From Allomesorhizobium camelthorni (GTDB lineage Bacteria > Pseudomonadota > Alphaproteobacteria > Rhizobiales > Rhizobiaceae): 64,000 nucleotides of DNA. A program made the translations under genes and the position numbers. Location of the stretch: positions 48,063-112,062 of the forward strand of contig NZ_JAAKZF010000015.1 of NCBI RefSeq assembly GCF_011045125.1. The letters are read 5' to 3'. The notes beneath the pieces were generated by a model. It did no database searches. It was not told the DNA's origin and saw only the letters and a program-made list of their open reading frames with translations. Positions 28,013-38,362 of the stretch are shown here, in pieces; position 1 is the stretch's first letter; every line of letters begins with the position of its first letter.

Positions 28013-29257
28013 TCAGCCGTCAGACCGCAACTCGGAATCACGCCCGCTGCCGAAGACAAAAAACAGGCTGGTCAATATTCCGACGATGAACAGCGAATCG
28101 GACAGATCATGGCCGATCATGTTGTTCAACAGACCGCTTAGGAAAAAGCTCGTCGCGATGCCGGCGGTCATCGCCAGGCCATAGTCTCCCATCTCGTCGC
28201 GGTTCTTGCGCCAGGCCAGGATGACCGGACCGAGAAGCATCATCGCGACAATCAAGGCGCCGGGAATGCCGTCGCGTACGGCATAGTTCAGAAAGACGTT
28301 GTGGAAATGCGAGTAAGGGAGAGGCGTTCCCGAAATCGCCTTGGTGCGCTCGATCATCAGTTCTTCGCTGTGCCCCGGCCCGTGACCGAAGAACGGCGCT
28401 TCCGTCACGAGTTGCCAGCCGGCTTTCCAGACGGTCAGCCGCTGGCCGACCGATCCCGAATAGTCGCCCTTTTCCACTATCTGCCCATAATCTTCGATCA
28501 GCAATTCGACACGGTCACGGACGAAGGGTGTGGCAAACAGCCCGAAGGCCAGCAGTGCTACCGAAAATGCCGCCATCGACGGCAGCAGATAACGCCGCGC
28601 TATGTGATCACGATAGAACCAGATGCAGACCGCCGGAACGATGGCGAGTCCGGGCCACAGGCCGCGTGTTCCCGACAGGATGATGCTGCCGACGGATGCG
28701 AGTGCGGCCAGCGCGAACAGCACACGCCATCCGCCATGCGCGCGCTGGCTGGCCAGGAAAGTGATCGTGAGGGTGATGAAGTTCGCAAGCGCGAAAGGAT
28801 AGGCGTTGCCGGCGCCACCTTCAGCCCGCAAGCCAAATCCGAAGCTCTCTACAAGGGCGATGACGAACGCCACATAGGCGCCGCCCATCGCAGCGAGTTC
28901 GACCGCGTCGCGAACGCCCGGGCGTTCCGAAACCGAAAGGCGAGAATAGATGGGCAGGAAAGCGAGATACAGCGTGTTTTGACCGATTTCGTACAAGGTG
29001 ACGACGCCATTGAATGTAACCGCCCCGGCGAGCGCTTCGATTGCGAAAAACCCCGCAAAGATCAGCGCCACTATTCGCGCTTCGCGAACACGCGACAGGG
29101 GAAAATCCCGTCTCAGGAGGCGGACGATCGCCCAGATGAACGCACCGCCGACCATGAAGCTGACGGCGCTGCCGATAACCGCGCCCCAGCCGGTGACGAT
29201 CCCCATATAGAGGCGATTCATCCTGTCCAGGGTCAGGCCGAAAATTGGTTGGGGCAC
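28013..29257 (-). CDS. O-antigen ligase / polymerase-type membrane protein
   Basis: A 414-residue polytopic membrane protein with about ten to twelve hydrophobic helices and a long extracytoplasmic loop with TVWKAGWQLVTEAPFFGHGPG and HSHFHNVFLNYAVRDG-like residues (PYSHFHNVFLN), the WaaL/Wzy mark with essential Arg and His. It either polymerises repeat units or ligates polymer to an acceptor. I chose the GTG at 29257, next to the end of the epimerase gene; the longer frame to 29419 overlaps that gene by 149 bases. Confidence 0.87.
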   Translation of the reverse strand: MPQPIFGLTLDRMNRLYMGIVTGWGAVIGSAVSFMVGGAFIWAIVRLLRRDFPLSRVREARIVALIFAGFFAIEALAGAVTFNGVVTLYEIGQNTLYLAFLPIYSRLSVSERPGVRDAVELAAMGGAYVAFVIALVESFGFGLRAEGGAGNAYPFALANFITLTITFLASQRAHGGWRVLFALAALASVGSIILSGTRGLWPGLAIVPAVCIWFYRDHIARRYLLPSMAAFSVALLAFGLFATPFVRDRVELLIEDYGQIVEKGDYSGSVGQRLTVWKAGWQLVTEAPFFGHGPGHSEELMIERTKAISGTPLPYSHFHNVFLNYAVRDGIPGALIVAMMLLGPVILAWRKNRDEMGDYGLAMTAGIATSFFLSGLLNNMIGHDLSDSLFIVGILTSLFFVFGSGRDSELRSDG

Positions 29258-29270
29258 TATGATTTCGACC

Positions 29271-30212
29271 TCATGACTTCGACTTCTGAAAATCTCTTGC
29301 CGCTTCCGCCAGGCCAGGCCGGGGATCTTCGGTTTGCCGCCATCCATCGTCTGCCAGCGCTGAAGAATCGCAAATCTGCTCGGCAAACAGGCCCTGCCAG
29401 TCTTCGCTGCGCCCGGCAAGCTTTGCAGCCGTCTTGAGCAGGCTCGCTGGAACAGGCAGCAGGCGCCCTGGCCTGCCCAGCCCGGCGCGGAGCGCGGTGA
29501 ATATCTCGGCTGTGCTCACCGGATCGCGGTCGCCCGCGAGGTAGACCTGCCGGGTTTGCACCATCTGGAGCAGATCGACCACTGCCGCGGCAAGCGCCTC
29601 CACCGAGAGCAGCGATCGACGGTTGCGAAGGGCTCCGAATGGGAGAGGGTAGGGGGTATCGGCCAGATGGAGCATCCTAGCGAGGTTTCCTTTCATACCG
29701 CTCCCGTAGACCGGCGGCAGGCGAAGTATCGCAAGCCTGGAGGCGTTTGCGTCCGGATAACGCGCCAGCGCAGCGAGTTCCGCAGCCCGCTTGGACCGCC
29801 CATAGGCGCAGGTCGGCTTGGCAGGCATTTCCGGCGTTAATATGCCGTCGAAGCCGGCGTCGGCGACCGCGCGGATCGACGACATGAGCAGAAACCGGCC
29901 CGCAACCACCCGCGCTGCGGCTTCGGCAAATCGCGCCGTCAGCTCCGCATTCGCCTGCATAAATTCGGATTCCGGCGTTTCGGCGGAAGCATTGGTGAGA
30001 CCTGCACCATGCACGACGTGGTCGACGCCATTGAGGACACGCTCGAACTCGTCGAGCGAAGCGGAAGGATGTGGGAGGGTGGCGGTCTCGACACCTTCTT
30101 CCCATGCTCCGATCGTCCGCGAGATTGCCCGAACGGAAAAACCGGCGTCACGCAGATGCCGCACGACCCTTCGCCCGACGAACCCGCTTGCACCCGTTAC
30201 CGCGACCAGCAT
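29271..30212 (-). CDS. NAD-dependent epimerase/dehydratase
   Basis: A 313-residue SDR protein with MLVAVTGASGFVGRRVVRHL, LLMSSIRAVAD (active-site Ser) and CAYGRSKRAAE (Tyr-x3-Lys). It resembles the 4-ketoreductases and epimerases that act after CapD/WbpM-type dehydratases to finish a rare sugar such as QuiNAc or FucNAc. Given the dehydratase at 22557 and the adjoining transferases, that is its likely job; exact product not determinable. It lies eight bases downstream of the membrane-fusion gene on the same strand. Confidence 0.88.
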   Translation of the reverse strand: MLVAVTGASGFVGRRVVRHLRDAGFSVRAISRTIGAWEEGVETATLPHPSASLDEFERVLNGVDHVVHGAGLTNASAETPESEFMQANAELTARFAEAAARVVAGRFLLMSSIRAVADAGFDGILTPEMPAKPTCAYGRSKRAAELAALARYPDANASRLAILRLPPVYGSGMKGNLARMLHLADTPYPLPFGALRNRRSLLSVEALAAAVVDLLQMVQTRQVYLAGDRDPVSTAEIFTALRAGLGRPGRLLPVPASLLKTAAKLAGRSEDWQGLFAEQICDSSALADDGWRQTEDPRPGLAEAARDFQKSKS

Positions 30213-30220
30213 TCGCGAGG

Positions 30221-31540
30221 CTATTCCTCGCGGAAGGCGCGGGCGAAGGAATCGGCGAGCGGCTGGATAAGATATTCGATGAAGGTTCGTTCGCCCGTTC
30301 TGATGAAGGTTTCGACCGGCATGCCTGGATAGATCTGGTCGGCGCTAATCTCAGGAGGCAGGTTTTCGGTGATCTTCAGCCGAGCCGTGTAGTAGGGCAA
30401 GCCATTGGTTTCATCGATCAGGCGGTCGGCCGAGATGTAGAAGACGGTGCCCGGAACCTGCGGCGTGGTGCGCGCATTGAGCGCGGAAAAAAGCATGCTG
30501 GCTTCCTGGCCGACCCGCAGCAGGTCGATATCCTGCGGGCGGACCTGAGCCTCGATGATCAGTTCTCGCGTCGTCGGCAGCATCTGGATCATCGGCTCAC
30601 CCGCCCGGATCACGCTGCCGGGTGCGGTGTAGGCGGTCTTTACTATGATGCCGTCGGCGGGCGCCCGGATGACCGTACGCTCAAGTACCGACTGGGCCGC
30701 GCGTACCTGCTCTTCCAGATCGGCGATCGAGGCGCGAACGGTATTGAGTTCGCCCACCGCCTGTTCGACCCGCGTGGTGGTCAGCCGTTCAGTCTGCTGC
30801 CGCGCTTCAACGATCTGGGTCGCCGAACTCGCTATCTGGGATTGCAGCGCGCCGACCTGGCCGATGAGTTCGGCCTCGCTGCGCAGCAGCGCCGTATATT
30901 CCGACCGGTTGGTCAGCCCCTGTTCCAGCAGCTCCTTCTTGCGGTTCACCTCCTCCCGCACGATGGCCAGCTGATCCCCGCCCGCCTTTTTCTGGGCGTT
31001 CAAGCCCTCGATTGCTTCCTTGAGAGCAGCGACGCGCTGGGCGAGTATCTCAAGCTCCGCCCTGTAGCGGGCAAGGCGGGCGGCGAACTCCTTCTGCTGC
31101 TCGCTCACGATCGCCAGATGTTCCATCTTGTTTCCCGGCGCCGAGAAGCTGTCGGGCATGGAAAAGTTTTCCTCGCCGTCTCGCTCGGCCTCCAGGCGCC
31201 ATCCCTTGGCCTGCAGTGCGACCATCTGCTTGACCAGGCGATTGAGCTGAGCTTCCGCGACCGTGGAGTCGAGTACGATGACCGGTTCGCCGGCGCGGAC
31301 GCGTTCGCCCTCCCGGATCCTGATCTCGTGGATGATTCCGCCTTCGAGGTGCTGGATATTGATGTTTTGGCCGGCGGCTGCAACGATTCCCGGCGCGATA
31401 GCCGCGCCCGCGAGCGGCGCGGTAGCAGCCCAAAAGCCAAAGCCGCCGACGAAAGCCACGATGGTCAGATAGCCCGCCGCGGCAATCCTGCCGGTGCGTG
31501 TCGCCACCCGCTTGCGCCAGTCTATTGTCTTCTCAGTCAT
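30221..31540 (-). CDS. prsE: HlyD-family membrane-fusion protein of the second type I exporter
   Basis: A 439-residue adaptor with one N-terminal transmembrane helix ([20 protein letters not shown]), the half-lipoyl [21 protein letters not shown], coiled coils, and [18 protein letters not shown] followed by [16 protein letters not shown]. The ATG at 31540 with GGAG five bases upstream is better than the GTG at 31546. Together with the next gene upstream it forms a PrsDE-like exporter. In rhizobia such exporters secrete glycanases, adhesins and RTX proteins. Probable cargo here is the RTX protease at 34203-35906. Confidence 0.92.
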   Translation of the reverse strand: MTEKTIDWRKRVATRTGRIAAAGYLTIVAFVGGFGFWAATAPLAGAAIAPGIVAAAGQNINIQHLEGGIIHEIRIREGERVRAGEPVIVLDSTVAEAQLNRLVKQMVALQAKGWRLEAERDGEENFSMPDSFSAPGNKMEHLAIVSEQQKEFAARLARYRAELEILAQRVAALKEAIEGLNAQKKAGGDQLAIVREEVNRKKELLEQGLTNRSEYTALLRSEAELIGQVGALQSQIASSATQIVEARQQTERLTTTRVEQAVGELNTVRASIADLEEQVRAAQSVLERTVIRAPADGIIVKTAYTAPGSVIRAGEPMIQMLPTTRELIIEAQVRPQDIDLLRVGQEASMLFSALNARTTPQVPGTVFYISADRLIDETNGLPYYTARLKITENLPPEISADQIYPGMPVETFIRTGERTFIEYLIQPLADSFARAFREE

Positions 31541-31574
31541 TTCCACTCCACGACCCGGCTTAACCCCACCTGGG

Positions 31575-33317
31575 TCACCCGACCGAGACCCGCACCGGCT
31601 CGCCCGTATCGCTGCGAGCTGGCGCAGGCTGGGTCTCGGGCGCCTTTTGCGGCCCTTGCGTCAGGCGCTGCAATACGTCCTTTGCGGGTCCATAGAGCTC
31701 GATCTGCCCGTCGCGCAACATCAGTACCCGATCGCATTTGGCTGCGATCGACGGTTTGTGAGTGATGATCACGACGGTCCGCTTGCGCGCACGCGCCTCG
31801 AGGATCGACTTTTCCAGCGCCTGTTCGCCTTCCGCGTCCAGATTGGCGTTCGGTTCATCTAGGACGATGAGCTTGGGGTCGCCGTAGAAAGCCCGGGCAA
31901 GGCCGATGCGCTGCTTTTCGCCGCCGGAGAGCCGCACTCCGATCGGGCCGATCTCGGTCGCGTAGCCTGCCTTTTGGCGCAGGATCAGCTCATGAACTTG
32001 CGCGCGCTGCGCCGCCGCGACGATCTCCTCGTCGACCGCCTGCGGGTCGAACCGCGAGATGTTCTGGGCGATCGTGCCGGGAAACAGCTCTACATCCTGA
32101 GGCAGGTAGCCGAGATGGCTTCCAAGTTCGTCCGCATCCCAGTTTTTGATATCGGCGCTGTCCAGGCGGATGACGCCGGATCGCGGAGCGATCGCGCCGA
32201 CGATCAGCCGAGCCAGCGTGGATTTCCCGGCCTGGCTCGGTCCGATCAGGGCAACGGATTCGCCGGCCTCGATCTTGAAGCTGATGCGCTTGATGAGCGG
32301 CGGAGCGCCCGGATCGGCATCGGGAACGAAATAGATGAGCTGGTCGGCGGCAAGCGCGCCTTGCGGCTCAGGCAGAGATACATGTTCGCCCGCTGCGGCC
32401 GCGGTTCCACGAGCCAGCGCCTTCAGCCTTTGCCAAGCTCGCTGCGCATCGACGAGCTGGCGCCAACCGCCGATGATCTGGTCGAGCGGCTGCAAGGCGC
32501 GACCGGAGATGATCGATGAGGCGAAGATCATGCCCGCCGTCATCTGCGCATCCAGCACCAGATAAGCGCCGACGCCGAGGATCGCGATCTGGAGAACCAT
32601 CCGGATGGTGCGCGACAGACCGCTGTAAAAAGCATTGGTCTTGTTGACCCGGTCCGATGCGGCAAGCGAATCGGCAAACCGGTTCCCCCACAATTGGAGG
32701 ATGTTCGACGACATGCCGAGCGCCCTGACCGTCTCGAAATTGCGGGCGAAAGACTGCGCGGAGTTCATCGTCGAAACCAGCGTTTCGCTTGCCGCCCGGC
32801 CGCTGCGGCTGGTCGCCGCCTGGTTGAGAATGGCCACGGCGATCATCAATGCCGCGCCGATAACTGTGATGATGAAGAGCAAGGGATGAATGAAATAAAG
32901 AAGCACGATGAACAGCGGCGCGAAGGGGACGTCGAAGAGAAAGAACAGCGCGCGCGAAGACACGAAGGCCCTGACCGTCGCAAGGTCGCGAAGCGGCTGG
33001 ACATCGCCGAGACCCGCCCGGGGTCCGTTCATCGAAGCCAGGAACATGTCCGACCCGATTACGGTGTCCAGTTTCGAGGCCACGCGGCTGGCATATTGCG
33101 CGCGAAAAACTTCGAGAAGCCCCAGAACAATCAGTGAGGCTAGTGCGAACAGCGAAATATAGACCAGCGTGTCCATGCTGGATGAAGGCAGCACGCGATC
33201 ATAGACCTGTAGCAAATACAGCGGAACGACGAGCAGAAGCAGGTTCGCCGCCGCCGAAAAGATCCCAATCTCCACGATACTCTTCAAGAAATATCGTTTA
33301 GTGTCATCTGAAAACAT
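31575..33317 (-). CDS. prsD: type I secretion ABC transporter, permease/ATPase (PrsD-like)
   Basis: A 580-residue half-transporter. Membrane part from [20 protein letters not shown]; ATPase with Walker [19 protein letters not shown], signature LSGGEKQR and Walker [14 protein letters not shown]. The C-terminal tail is Pro/Ala rich. Unlike the ATPase at 15293 it has no long N-terminal extension. It is encoded directly upstream of its fusion protein, and downstream (in transcription order) of the RTX protease and its small partner. Confidence 0.95.
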   Translation of the reverse strand: MFSDDTKRYFLKSIVEIGIFSAAANLLLLVVPLYLLQVYDRVLPSSSMDTLVYISLFALASLIVLGLLEVFRAQYASRVASKLDTVIGSDMFLASMNGPRAGLGDVQPLRDLATVRAFVSSRALFFLFDVPFAPLFIVLLYFIHPLLFIITVIGAALMIAVAILNQAATSRSGRAASETLVSTMNSAQSFARNFETVRALGMSSNILQLWGNRFADSLAASDRVNKTNAFYSGLSRTIRMVLQIAILGVGAYLVLDAQMTAGMIFASSIISGRALQPLDQIIGGWRQLVDAQRAWQRLKALARGTAAAAGEHVSLPEPQGALAADQLIYFVPDADPGAPPLIKRISFKIEAGESVALIGPSQAGKSTLARLIVGAIAPRSGVIRLDSADIKNWDADELGSHLGYLPQDVELFPGTIAQNISRFDPQAVDEEIVAAAQRAQVHELILRQKAGYATEIGPIGVRLSGGEKQRIGLARAFYGDPKLIVLDEPNANLDAEGEQALEKSILEARARKRTVVIITHKPSIAAKCDRVLMLRDGQIELYGPAKDVLQRLTQGPQKAPETQPAPARSDTGEPVRVSVG

Positions 33318-33965
33318 CCCCGCCGCCTCTCTTCACGCCTTCATATGAATTTTTGCGTCCTATTTCGATAGGATTAAGTTGGAAAGAGTGCGGAGGCCTG
33401 GCATTGAAATGGGCGCAGGCTCTTCGTTCTTCTCGCATGGATCCTTCCCGTAGGGATCGTAGGTGAACCTCGTCGTCAAGGCGCTCGTCTTCCAGCCCAC
33501 ATCCCTCAGGTAGTGGTTGAATCGTGCAGCCGACCTTAGTCGGGAAACCCTGTAAAAAAAACTGCAGCTCCCTTTCACGATCATTCACTGTTGAAAGTGA
33601 CTATTTAAGGACATGGCCCGGGTCTGACGGTCATGATGACCCATTGCCAGACAGTCTTGCTCTTGGCCGGGTACTTCTCCATCTCGCCGGGACCGGCCAC
33701 GGCCCGGTGACGGTCCTGGCCTCGGCCCGATCATCGCCACGGTCGTCAATTATTCCTCGCTGCCGGACTCGGTGATATGAATACTGCATCTACCGCAGAA
33801 ACCGGTGGCCGGTGTTTAGATGCGAGAGGATCCGTCGATGACGGCCCAGGCTGTCACGCGTAACTGAGTCCCGGTGCAGCCCGACCCCTTCGATGTCCAC
33901 CCCGGGACCATTTCGCAGGCACTCTCAAAGCCGGCGATCGTAAGATTTCTGCGCGTCCAAGAACC
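33318..33965. other. spacer between the protease pair and the exporter genes
   Basis: About 650 bases with no convincing complete gene. A 74-codon minus-strand frame (33360-33584) has acceptable composition but no supporting ribosome site. On the plus strand around 33712-33780 the stretch LGPIIATVVNYSSLPDSVI with a stop looks like the tail of a lost gene. A promoter for the exporter may lie here. Confidence 0.4.
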
Positions 33966-34184
33966 TTAACCGGCTGGTCTTGGGAGCGGTGACGAATGGC
34001 GCGGCTCGGGTTCTGGCACGAGGCGGAATCGCACCGGCCCAGACTTCCAGTCGAAGGGGAGCGGCAATGGGACAACGCAATTCGTGAATAGCGTTTGCTC
34101 CTCGTTCGTCACCTCGAATATCATTCCCGGGCGCTCCATGCTGCTGCATTCTGGCCACCGGTCGAAATCAATCCATTCGCCCAA
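33966..34184 (-). CDS. 72-residue protein encoded with the RTX protease
   Basis: A small protein with ordinary composition (GEWIDFDRWPECSSMERPG, then FDWKSGPVRFRLVPEPEPR) and a Pro-rich end. The start is a TTG at 34184 with a near-perfect GGGGAGGAG ribosome site, 18 bases after the protease stop, so the two are one operon. I recall similar short proteins in rhizobia, but no named family. It could be a chaperone, inhibitor or unrelated passenger; it has no signal peptide, unlike known periplasmic serralysin inhibitors. Confidence 0.6.
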   Translation of the reverse strand: MGEWIDFDRWPECSSMERPGMIFEVTNEEQTLFTNCVVPLPLPFDWKSGPVRFRLVPEPEPRHSSPLPRPAG

Positions 34185-34202
34185 CAGCTCCTCCCCGGTT
34201 CC

Positions 34203-35906
34203 TCAAAGCCAGAAATCGCTCTCGATGAGCACAGAGACATTTGTAAGCTGCACCTGAAAGTCAACCATTCGGTCTGCATCGACATCGCCCGAAAGCATCC
34301 CGTCGCGGAACTGCAGTTCGCCAGCCGAGCCGGTGAACTCGCTATCTCCGATGAACGAGAATGCCTGATCCCCTGCTTCATTTCTGTTGGCGTCGAGGCG
34401 TCGCAGGTCGATCTTGTCCAACCCCGATGAGAAATCGGCAATTGTGTCCCGTTGTGTCGGGAGGGAATCTCCAATTCCCTGGAACAGGAAGATGTCTGGT
34501 CCCTTTCCGCCGTGAAGCCAATCGCCGCCATAGCCCCCTATGAGAACATCATGGCCATCTCCGCCCTGGATCTGATCATTGCTACCTCGGCCATAGATTA
34601 CATCGCCACCAGGACCGCCACAGATGAGGTTGGAGCTTCCGTCTCCTCGGAGGTCGTCATTGAAAGTTGAGCCATAGAGCTGCTCGATCGAAACGTATCG
34701 ATCGCCGGCAGCTTCGCCAGTGTTCAGACCCTGCCATGCCAAGTCGGCAATGATGCCCGTTCCCTTGGCAGCGCTTGTTGCGGCAGCGCCCCAGTAGTTT
34801 GCCATATCCGCTCCACTTCCACCGTCAAGCCAGTCAGCACCTGGTCCTCCTCTAAGGCAGTCATTGCCTTCCCGGCCGTAGAAGGTGTCATTTCCCGCAC
34901 CGCCCCACAGCCCGTTGGAGGTCGCATTGCCGGTGATAACGTCGTTGCCGGAGCCGCCCCTGGCGTTCTCAATCAGTGAGCGCGCATCATTGTTGTAGAG
35001 AAGCGCGTTCGCGATATTTCCGACCGCTACCTTTGAGCCGTCGTAGTGGAGCTTTGCGAGTTGCGCAGACGAAGTTATGGTCCATTCACCCGGCCGTAGA
35101 TCTATCTTCAGGTTGGTTGTGTAGCTGGAAAAGTCATAGGTGTCGGTCCCGCCGCCGTCCCATACCGTAAGGAAGATTCTGTTGGCGCCGGGGGCCCCCT
35201 GGCCGATGCCATTTACGAACATCTCGCCCGTGGTCGGGCTCCACGAATAGGTGGTGTTGGCGCTATTGGTGGTGTAGTCCGCGCCGTACATATGCTGCAG
35301 ACCCGCAATGTCGTACATCATCAACGACTGCGCGTAGCCCCAGGTTTCGTTGGTATATCCGCCACTGGTCGAGCCGCCGACGTAGGATCGATAGCTCATG
35401 ACCGTGTATTCCATGGAATCCCGGTCCGTGGGCATCACGTTTCCCTCGTGGGCATGCTCCAGTCCAACCGCATGCCCAATCTCGTGGAGGAAAGTCGTAT
35501 AGGCGTAGTTGCCCTTTGCCGGGCTGTCGTAGTAGCCGTTCGATCTGTTGAACCATGCATCTCCGCCCTCTGCCGCCGTTGAAGGAAGATACGCCCAAGC
35601 AGTGCTTGGCGCGTCCGACATAGCGAGACGAAGATCAGCGTGCGCTGTCGAAGTTTCGGCGACTTCTGTGAAGGCCAGATTGGCGACAGAGGAGATCATG
35701 TTGAAGGTCGCGCGTGCGGCGAACTGCTGGGCGGCGTTCAACGAGCCGAAGTTGTCAGTTGGCTCTCCATCGCCATAGCCGGCTCCGTAAAAGGAGGCGC
35801 TGCTGGGAAAGCTGAAGGTAAGGTCGTTGACGGCCCATTTGGGGCCGCCGAGGACGCCGTCGATGTAAGGATCGCCGCTCAAGGCGAAGGTGGCGGTTGC
35901 AGGCAT
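34203..35906 (-). CDS. serralysin-type (M10) metalloprotease with RTX repeats
   Basis: A 567-residue secreted zinc protease. The catalytic domain has HEIGHAVGLEH (His141, Glu142, His145, His151) and the Met-turn TVMSYRSY with Met170. The second half is an RTX beta-roll: GGSGNDVITGN, GGAGNDTFYGREGNDCLRGG, GGDGHDVLIGGYGGDWLHGG, ending with the peptidase C-terminal region DTIADFSSGLDKIDL and LIESDFWL. It has no N-terminal signal peptide, as expected for type I export. Calcium-binding repeats would fold it outside the cell. The PrsDE-like exporter on the same strand is the natural route. Confidence 0.94.
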   Translation of the reverse strand: MPATATFALSGDPYIDGVLGGPKWAVNDLTFSFPSSASFYGAGYGDGEPTDNFGSLNAAQQFAARATFNMISSVANLAFTEVAETSTAHADLRLAMSDAPSTAWAYLPSTAAEGGDAWFNRSNGYYDSPAKGNYAYTTFLHEIGHAVGLEHAHEGNVMPTDRDSMEYTVMSYRSYVGGSTSGGYTNETWGYAQSLMMYDIAGLQHMYGADYTTNSANTTYSWSPTTGEMFVNGIGQGAPGANRIFLTVWDGGGTDTYDFSSYTTNLKIDLRPGEWTITSSAQLAKLHYDGSKVAVGNIANALLYNNDARSLIENARGGSGNDVITGNATSNGLWGGAGNDTFYGREGNDCLRGGPGADWLDGGSGADMANYWGAAATSAAKGTGIIADLAWQGLNTGEAAGDRYVSIEQLYGSTFNDDLRGDGSSNLICGGPGGDVIYGRGSNDQIQGGDGHDVLIGGYGGDWLHGGKGPDIFLFQGIGDSLPTQRDTIADFSSGLDKIDLRRLDANRNEAGDQAFSFIGDSEFTGSAGELQFRDGMLSGDVDADRMVDFQVQLTNVSVLIESDFWL

Positions 35907-36592
35907 TTAGTTGTCCATTCTAGTTGCCGATGCTTCAGCATCGCGGTGTTATGGCCGAACCCGCAGCCACGAAGTCCGGCTTTTCAGCTTTCCGGAGCGA
36001 CCGGCTCAGCGTCCGCTTGAGTGGAGCGGTGAGATAGAAACGTGCGACTCCCGGTGGTGGTGAACACCTCCGCTCCAATGCCAATCCCAGCGCGATCGAA
36101 CCCCGGCGATGCCTCAAATTCGGCACTTGAGCCAAACGGTCCAAAAGGGTCGTCCGGCCGAACGATCGACGGGATTTCCTAATTTTTGAGTTGCCGCTTC
36201 TGTGCAAATTGCGCGTTTCTTATGACGTCCTTTGTCAAAAATGACAGCTTGCCTGGAAATCACTCGGCTCGGTGAACGGAGTATGAATCGATCGCGCCCC
36301 CCAGGGAAGGTCCAGCTGCGGGCATTGGCCGCCGTGCTCTCCGGCATGGGCCGAGCTGATCAGTGCGCCACGGCTGGCAGGCTATTGAGTGGATCATCGC
36401 TCATCTGGCTGACCGTTTCCAACGTCATTTATCTGGCCCGCTGCACTGCCCATTTATGTTGAGCAGGATTGCGCCGACGAGGCGCACGATGAAAGTGGAC
36501 GCCGGCCTTTTTTCACCCTCCCGTTACGGCAAAACTTCGGAGAGTGCCCCTTGCCCTTACAGCGTTGAATCTTCGGACGTGCAAAAGGAGTG
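35907..36592. other. region upstream of the protease gene
   Basis: About 690 bases without a supported gene. It must contain the protease promoter near 35910-36000. Short open frames on both strands have composition typical of shadows. Confidence 0.4.
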
Positions 36593-36650
36593 CCGGGCGC
36601 GGCGAAAGCCGGTCAGGGGACCACGTCACGGAAGAACTGATCGCTCGACG
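36593..36650 (-). repeat. about 50-base repeat, copy 1 (inverse of 40936-40993)
   Basis: Read on the minus strand, CAGTTCTTCCGTGACGTGGT is shared exactly with the plus strand near 40947. Flanking bases GTCGAGCGA and CCGGCTTTCGCC also match. It lies just beyond the 3' end of the IS256-type fragment and is probably an element end. Confidence 0.7.
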
Positions 36651-36718
36651 GCCGTCCCCCCAGCCGCCCGCGGGTTGTGTGCGTCAAGTTCTGCAAATTG
36701 GGGCGGCCATGATGCTGG

Positions 36719-37022
36719 TCATGCGGCTTGACGCAGCGCGAGCTTCTTGTGCTCGCGCAGGTCGTCCATGTTGATGTAGCGGTTGGCCTCCATCCAGTTC
36801 TCGTGGGTTTCGACGGCGAGCGCCCTGACGAGACGCAGACAGCTCTCGGCATTGGGGAAGATGCGCACGACATAGGTGCGGCGCCTGATCTCCTCGTTGA
36901 GGCGTTCCAGCATGTTGGTGCTCTTGAGGTGCTTGTGGTGCTGGCGCGGCAGCCGGAAGAAGGTCAGCGTCTGCTCGATGGTCTCCTCCACCCAGGCGGT
37001 CAGCCGCGGATAGCGCGCCGCG
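36719..37022 (-). pseudogene. IS256-family transposase, C-terminal fragment
   Basis: The last 100 or so residues of a mutator-type transposase: LTFFRLPRQHHKHLKSTNMLERLNEEI and NAESCLRLVRALAVETHENW, ending LREHKKLALRQAA. The N-terminal DDE part is missing, cut at about 37022 where the sequence changes directly into IS110-type sequence. Inactive. Confidence 0.85.
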
Positions 37023-37632
37023 CGCTGCTGCCGATGATGAGCAGACGTCTGAGCGTGCGCTCTCCCACCTTCGATATAGTCCCTAGCTTCTGCTTGCCTC
37101 CGGTCGACCTCTACAGCGGGGCAAGCCCGAGCCAGGCGGCGAAGTCGCGCCCCTTTGCGAAGGTCTCGACCGGCGGGGCGAGCACTGCTATTGCGGTCGC
37201 GGTGATTGGCCGACGCTGGGAATCGTCATTAGCCGTCGCGATACCTCATCCTTGCGGGCGCGCCGCGCGGTCACCTGGTCGAGATCGTCGATCCTGCCAT
37301 CCAGCTCGGCCAGGAAGTCCAACATCACCTTGAACATCTCAAGGGCTGCTGGCGGCAACGAGGAGACCATCTCCTCTTCGTCGAGTAGGTCAGCAAGCAT
37401 CACGACATAGGACGGCCCCTTGGGCGCGACCCAGCCATATTCCGTCAGGTGACCGCGGATCGCGTTGATCAGTTGCGTACGCTGACGCACGAGAAGGTCA
37501 TACGTCCGGAACACGAGCCCCGCCGCCTGCTGGTCTTCGCTCTTAACGGCGACAAAGCGCATGTTGGGAGTTGTGCCGCCTCGCAGATCGCCTCCATATC
37601 CACGGCATCGTTCTTGTGCCACTTCACCTCCA
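37023..37632 (-). pseudogene. IS110-family transposase fragment
   Basis: Pieces of a DEDD/transposase-20 protein: KWHKNDAVDMEAICEAAQ, frameshift, PNMRFVAVKSEDQQAAGLVF and RRARKDEVSRRLMTIPSVG, frameshift, VETFAKGRDFAAWLGLAPL, a TAG, then GERTLRRLLIIGSSARRA. The start is joined to acyltransferase sequence and the end to the IS256 fragment. Multiple frameshifts; inactive. Confidence 0.85.
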
Positions 37633-38311
37633 AAGACGGGTAAAGAATAGCGACCGCCGCGAACGCGGCGACAAAGAGGGCGTTCCACGGGACGTCATTC
37701 GGTAGATGCTTCAGCGACATAAAAACCACCAAGCCGGCGAGGAGTAATGGCCGGCATAGAAAACCGATTGACCGAAGTCTCCGGCCCGGTCACGATCCGC
37801 TGGTACACAAATAAGGCCCCAATCATCCCTAGTAGCAGCGGCAGGAGCCACTTCGGTCGAGCCCAGTACAAGATCCAGAGCGCCGGGAGACCAGATAGAA
37901 TTTGACGTCGATTATCACCGTCCAAAGCGCGTGATCGCCCGCATAATGGCGAGGTGAGCCGCCACGTCTTCCCACAAGTTGATGTGATAAGCCCAGAAAA
38001 TGCCAATGAGAAATAACTAGCGTGAGGGCAAGCTCGCGAGTACCACAGCGAGGAACAAAGGGATCACGCGCAATCGCCGCTGAAAAAAGGTCCAGATTTT
38101 GGTCGGTGTGGGTCTCTCCGGAAAAATCGAGATGGGACATCATGAATCCGGATAGGGCGAAGAAAACCACGACGCCCAAGTGGCCACCGCCATTTCCTAG
38201 TACCCCACCTGTGAATTCAGTCAGGCTCGAGAATGCGAGATAAAGACGATGTAGGCGGCTAGCCCGCGCAGGCGCGCAGGCCGTCCAGCGCCTTGATGTG
38301 ATTGACATCAC
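37633..38311 (-). pseudogene. broken acyltransferase-3 family (OafA-like) gene
   Basis: Several frames carry parts of a membrane acyltransferase in order: KALDGLRACAGLAAYI, SSLTEFTGGVLGNGGGHLGV with VVFFALSGFMM, HINLWEDVAAHLAIM-like stretch, HALWTVIIDVKFYLV, LWILYWARPKWLLPLLLGMI, RLGGFYVAEASTE and PWNALFVAAFAAVAILYP. At least two frameshifts separate them, and the 3' end runs into the IS110 fragment near 37632. It would have O-acetylated a polysaccharide; now inactive. Confidence 0.75.
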
Positions 38312-38362
38312 CCCCCGCTCCCACTCGTATGTGACCTGTTGTTCGCAGACCTTCCTAAAAAC

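Noticed and set aside
28301..29437. 378-codon plus-strand frame
   Set aside because: It is antisense to the ligase-type membrane protein and has no recognisable motif.
30071..31765. 564-codon plus-strand frame
   Set aside because: It lies antisense to the membrane-fusion and ATPase genes and has shadow composition.
33304..33588. 94- and 74-codon minus-strand frames upstream of the PrsD-like gene
   Set aside because: Overlapping alternatives without ribosome sites; neither could be preferred, so they are only mentioned in the spacer entry.
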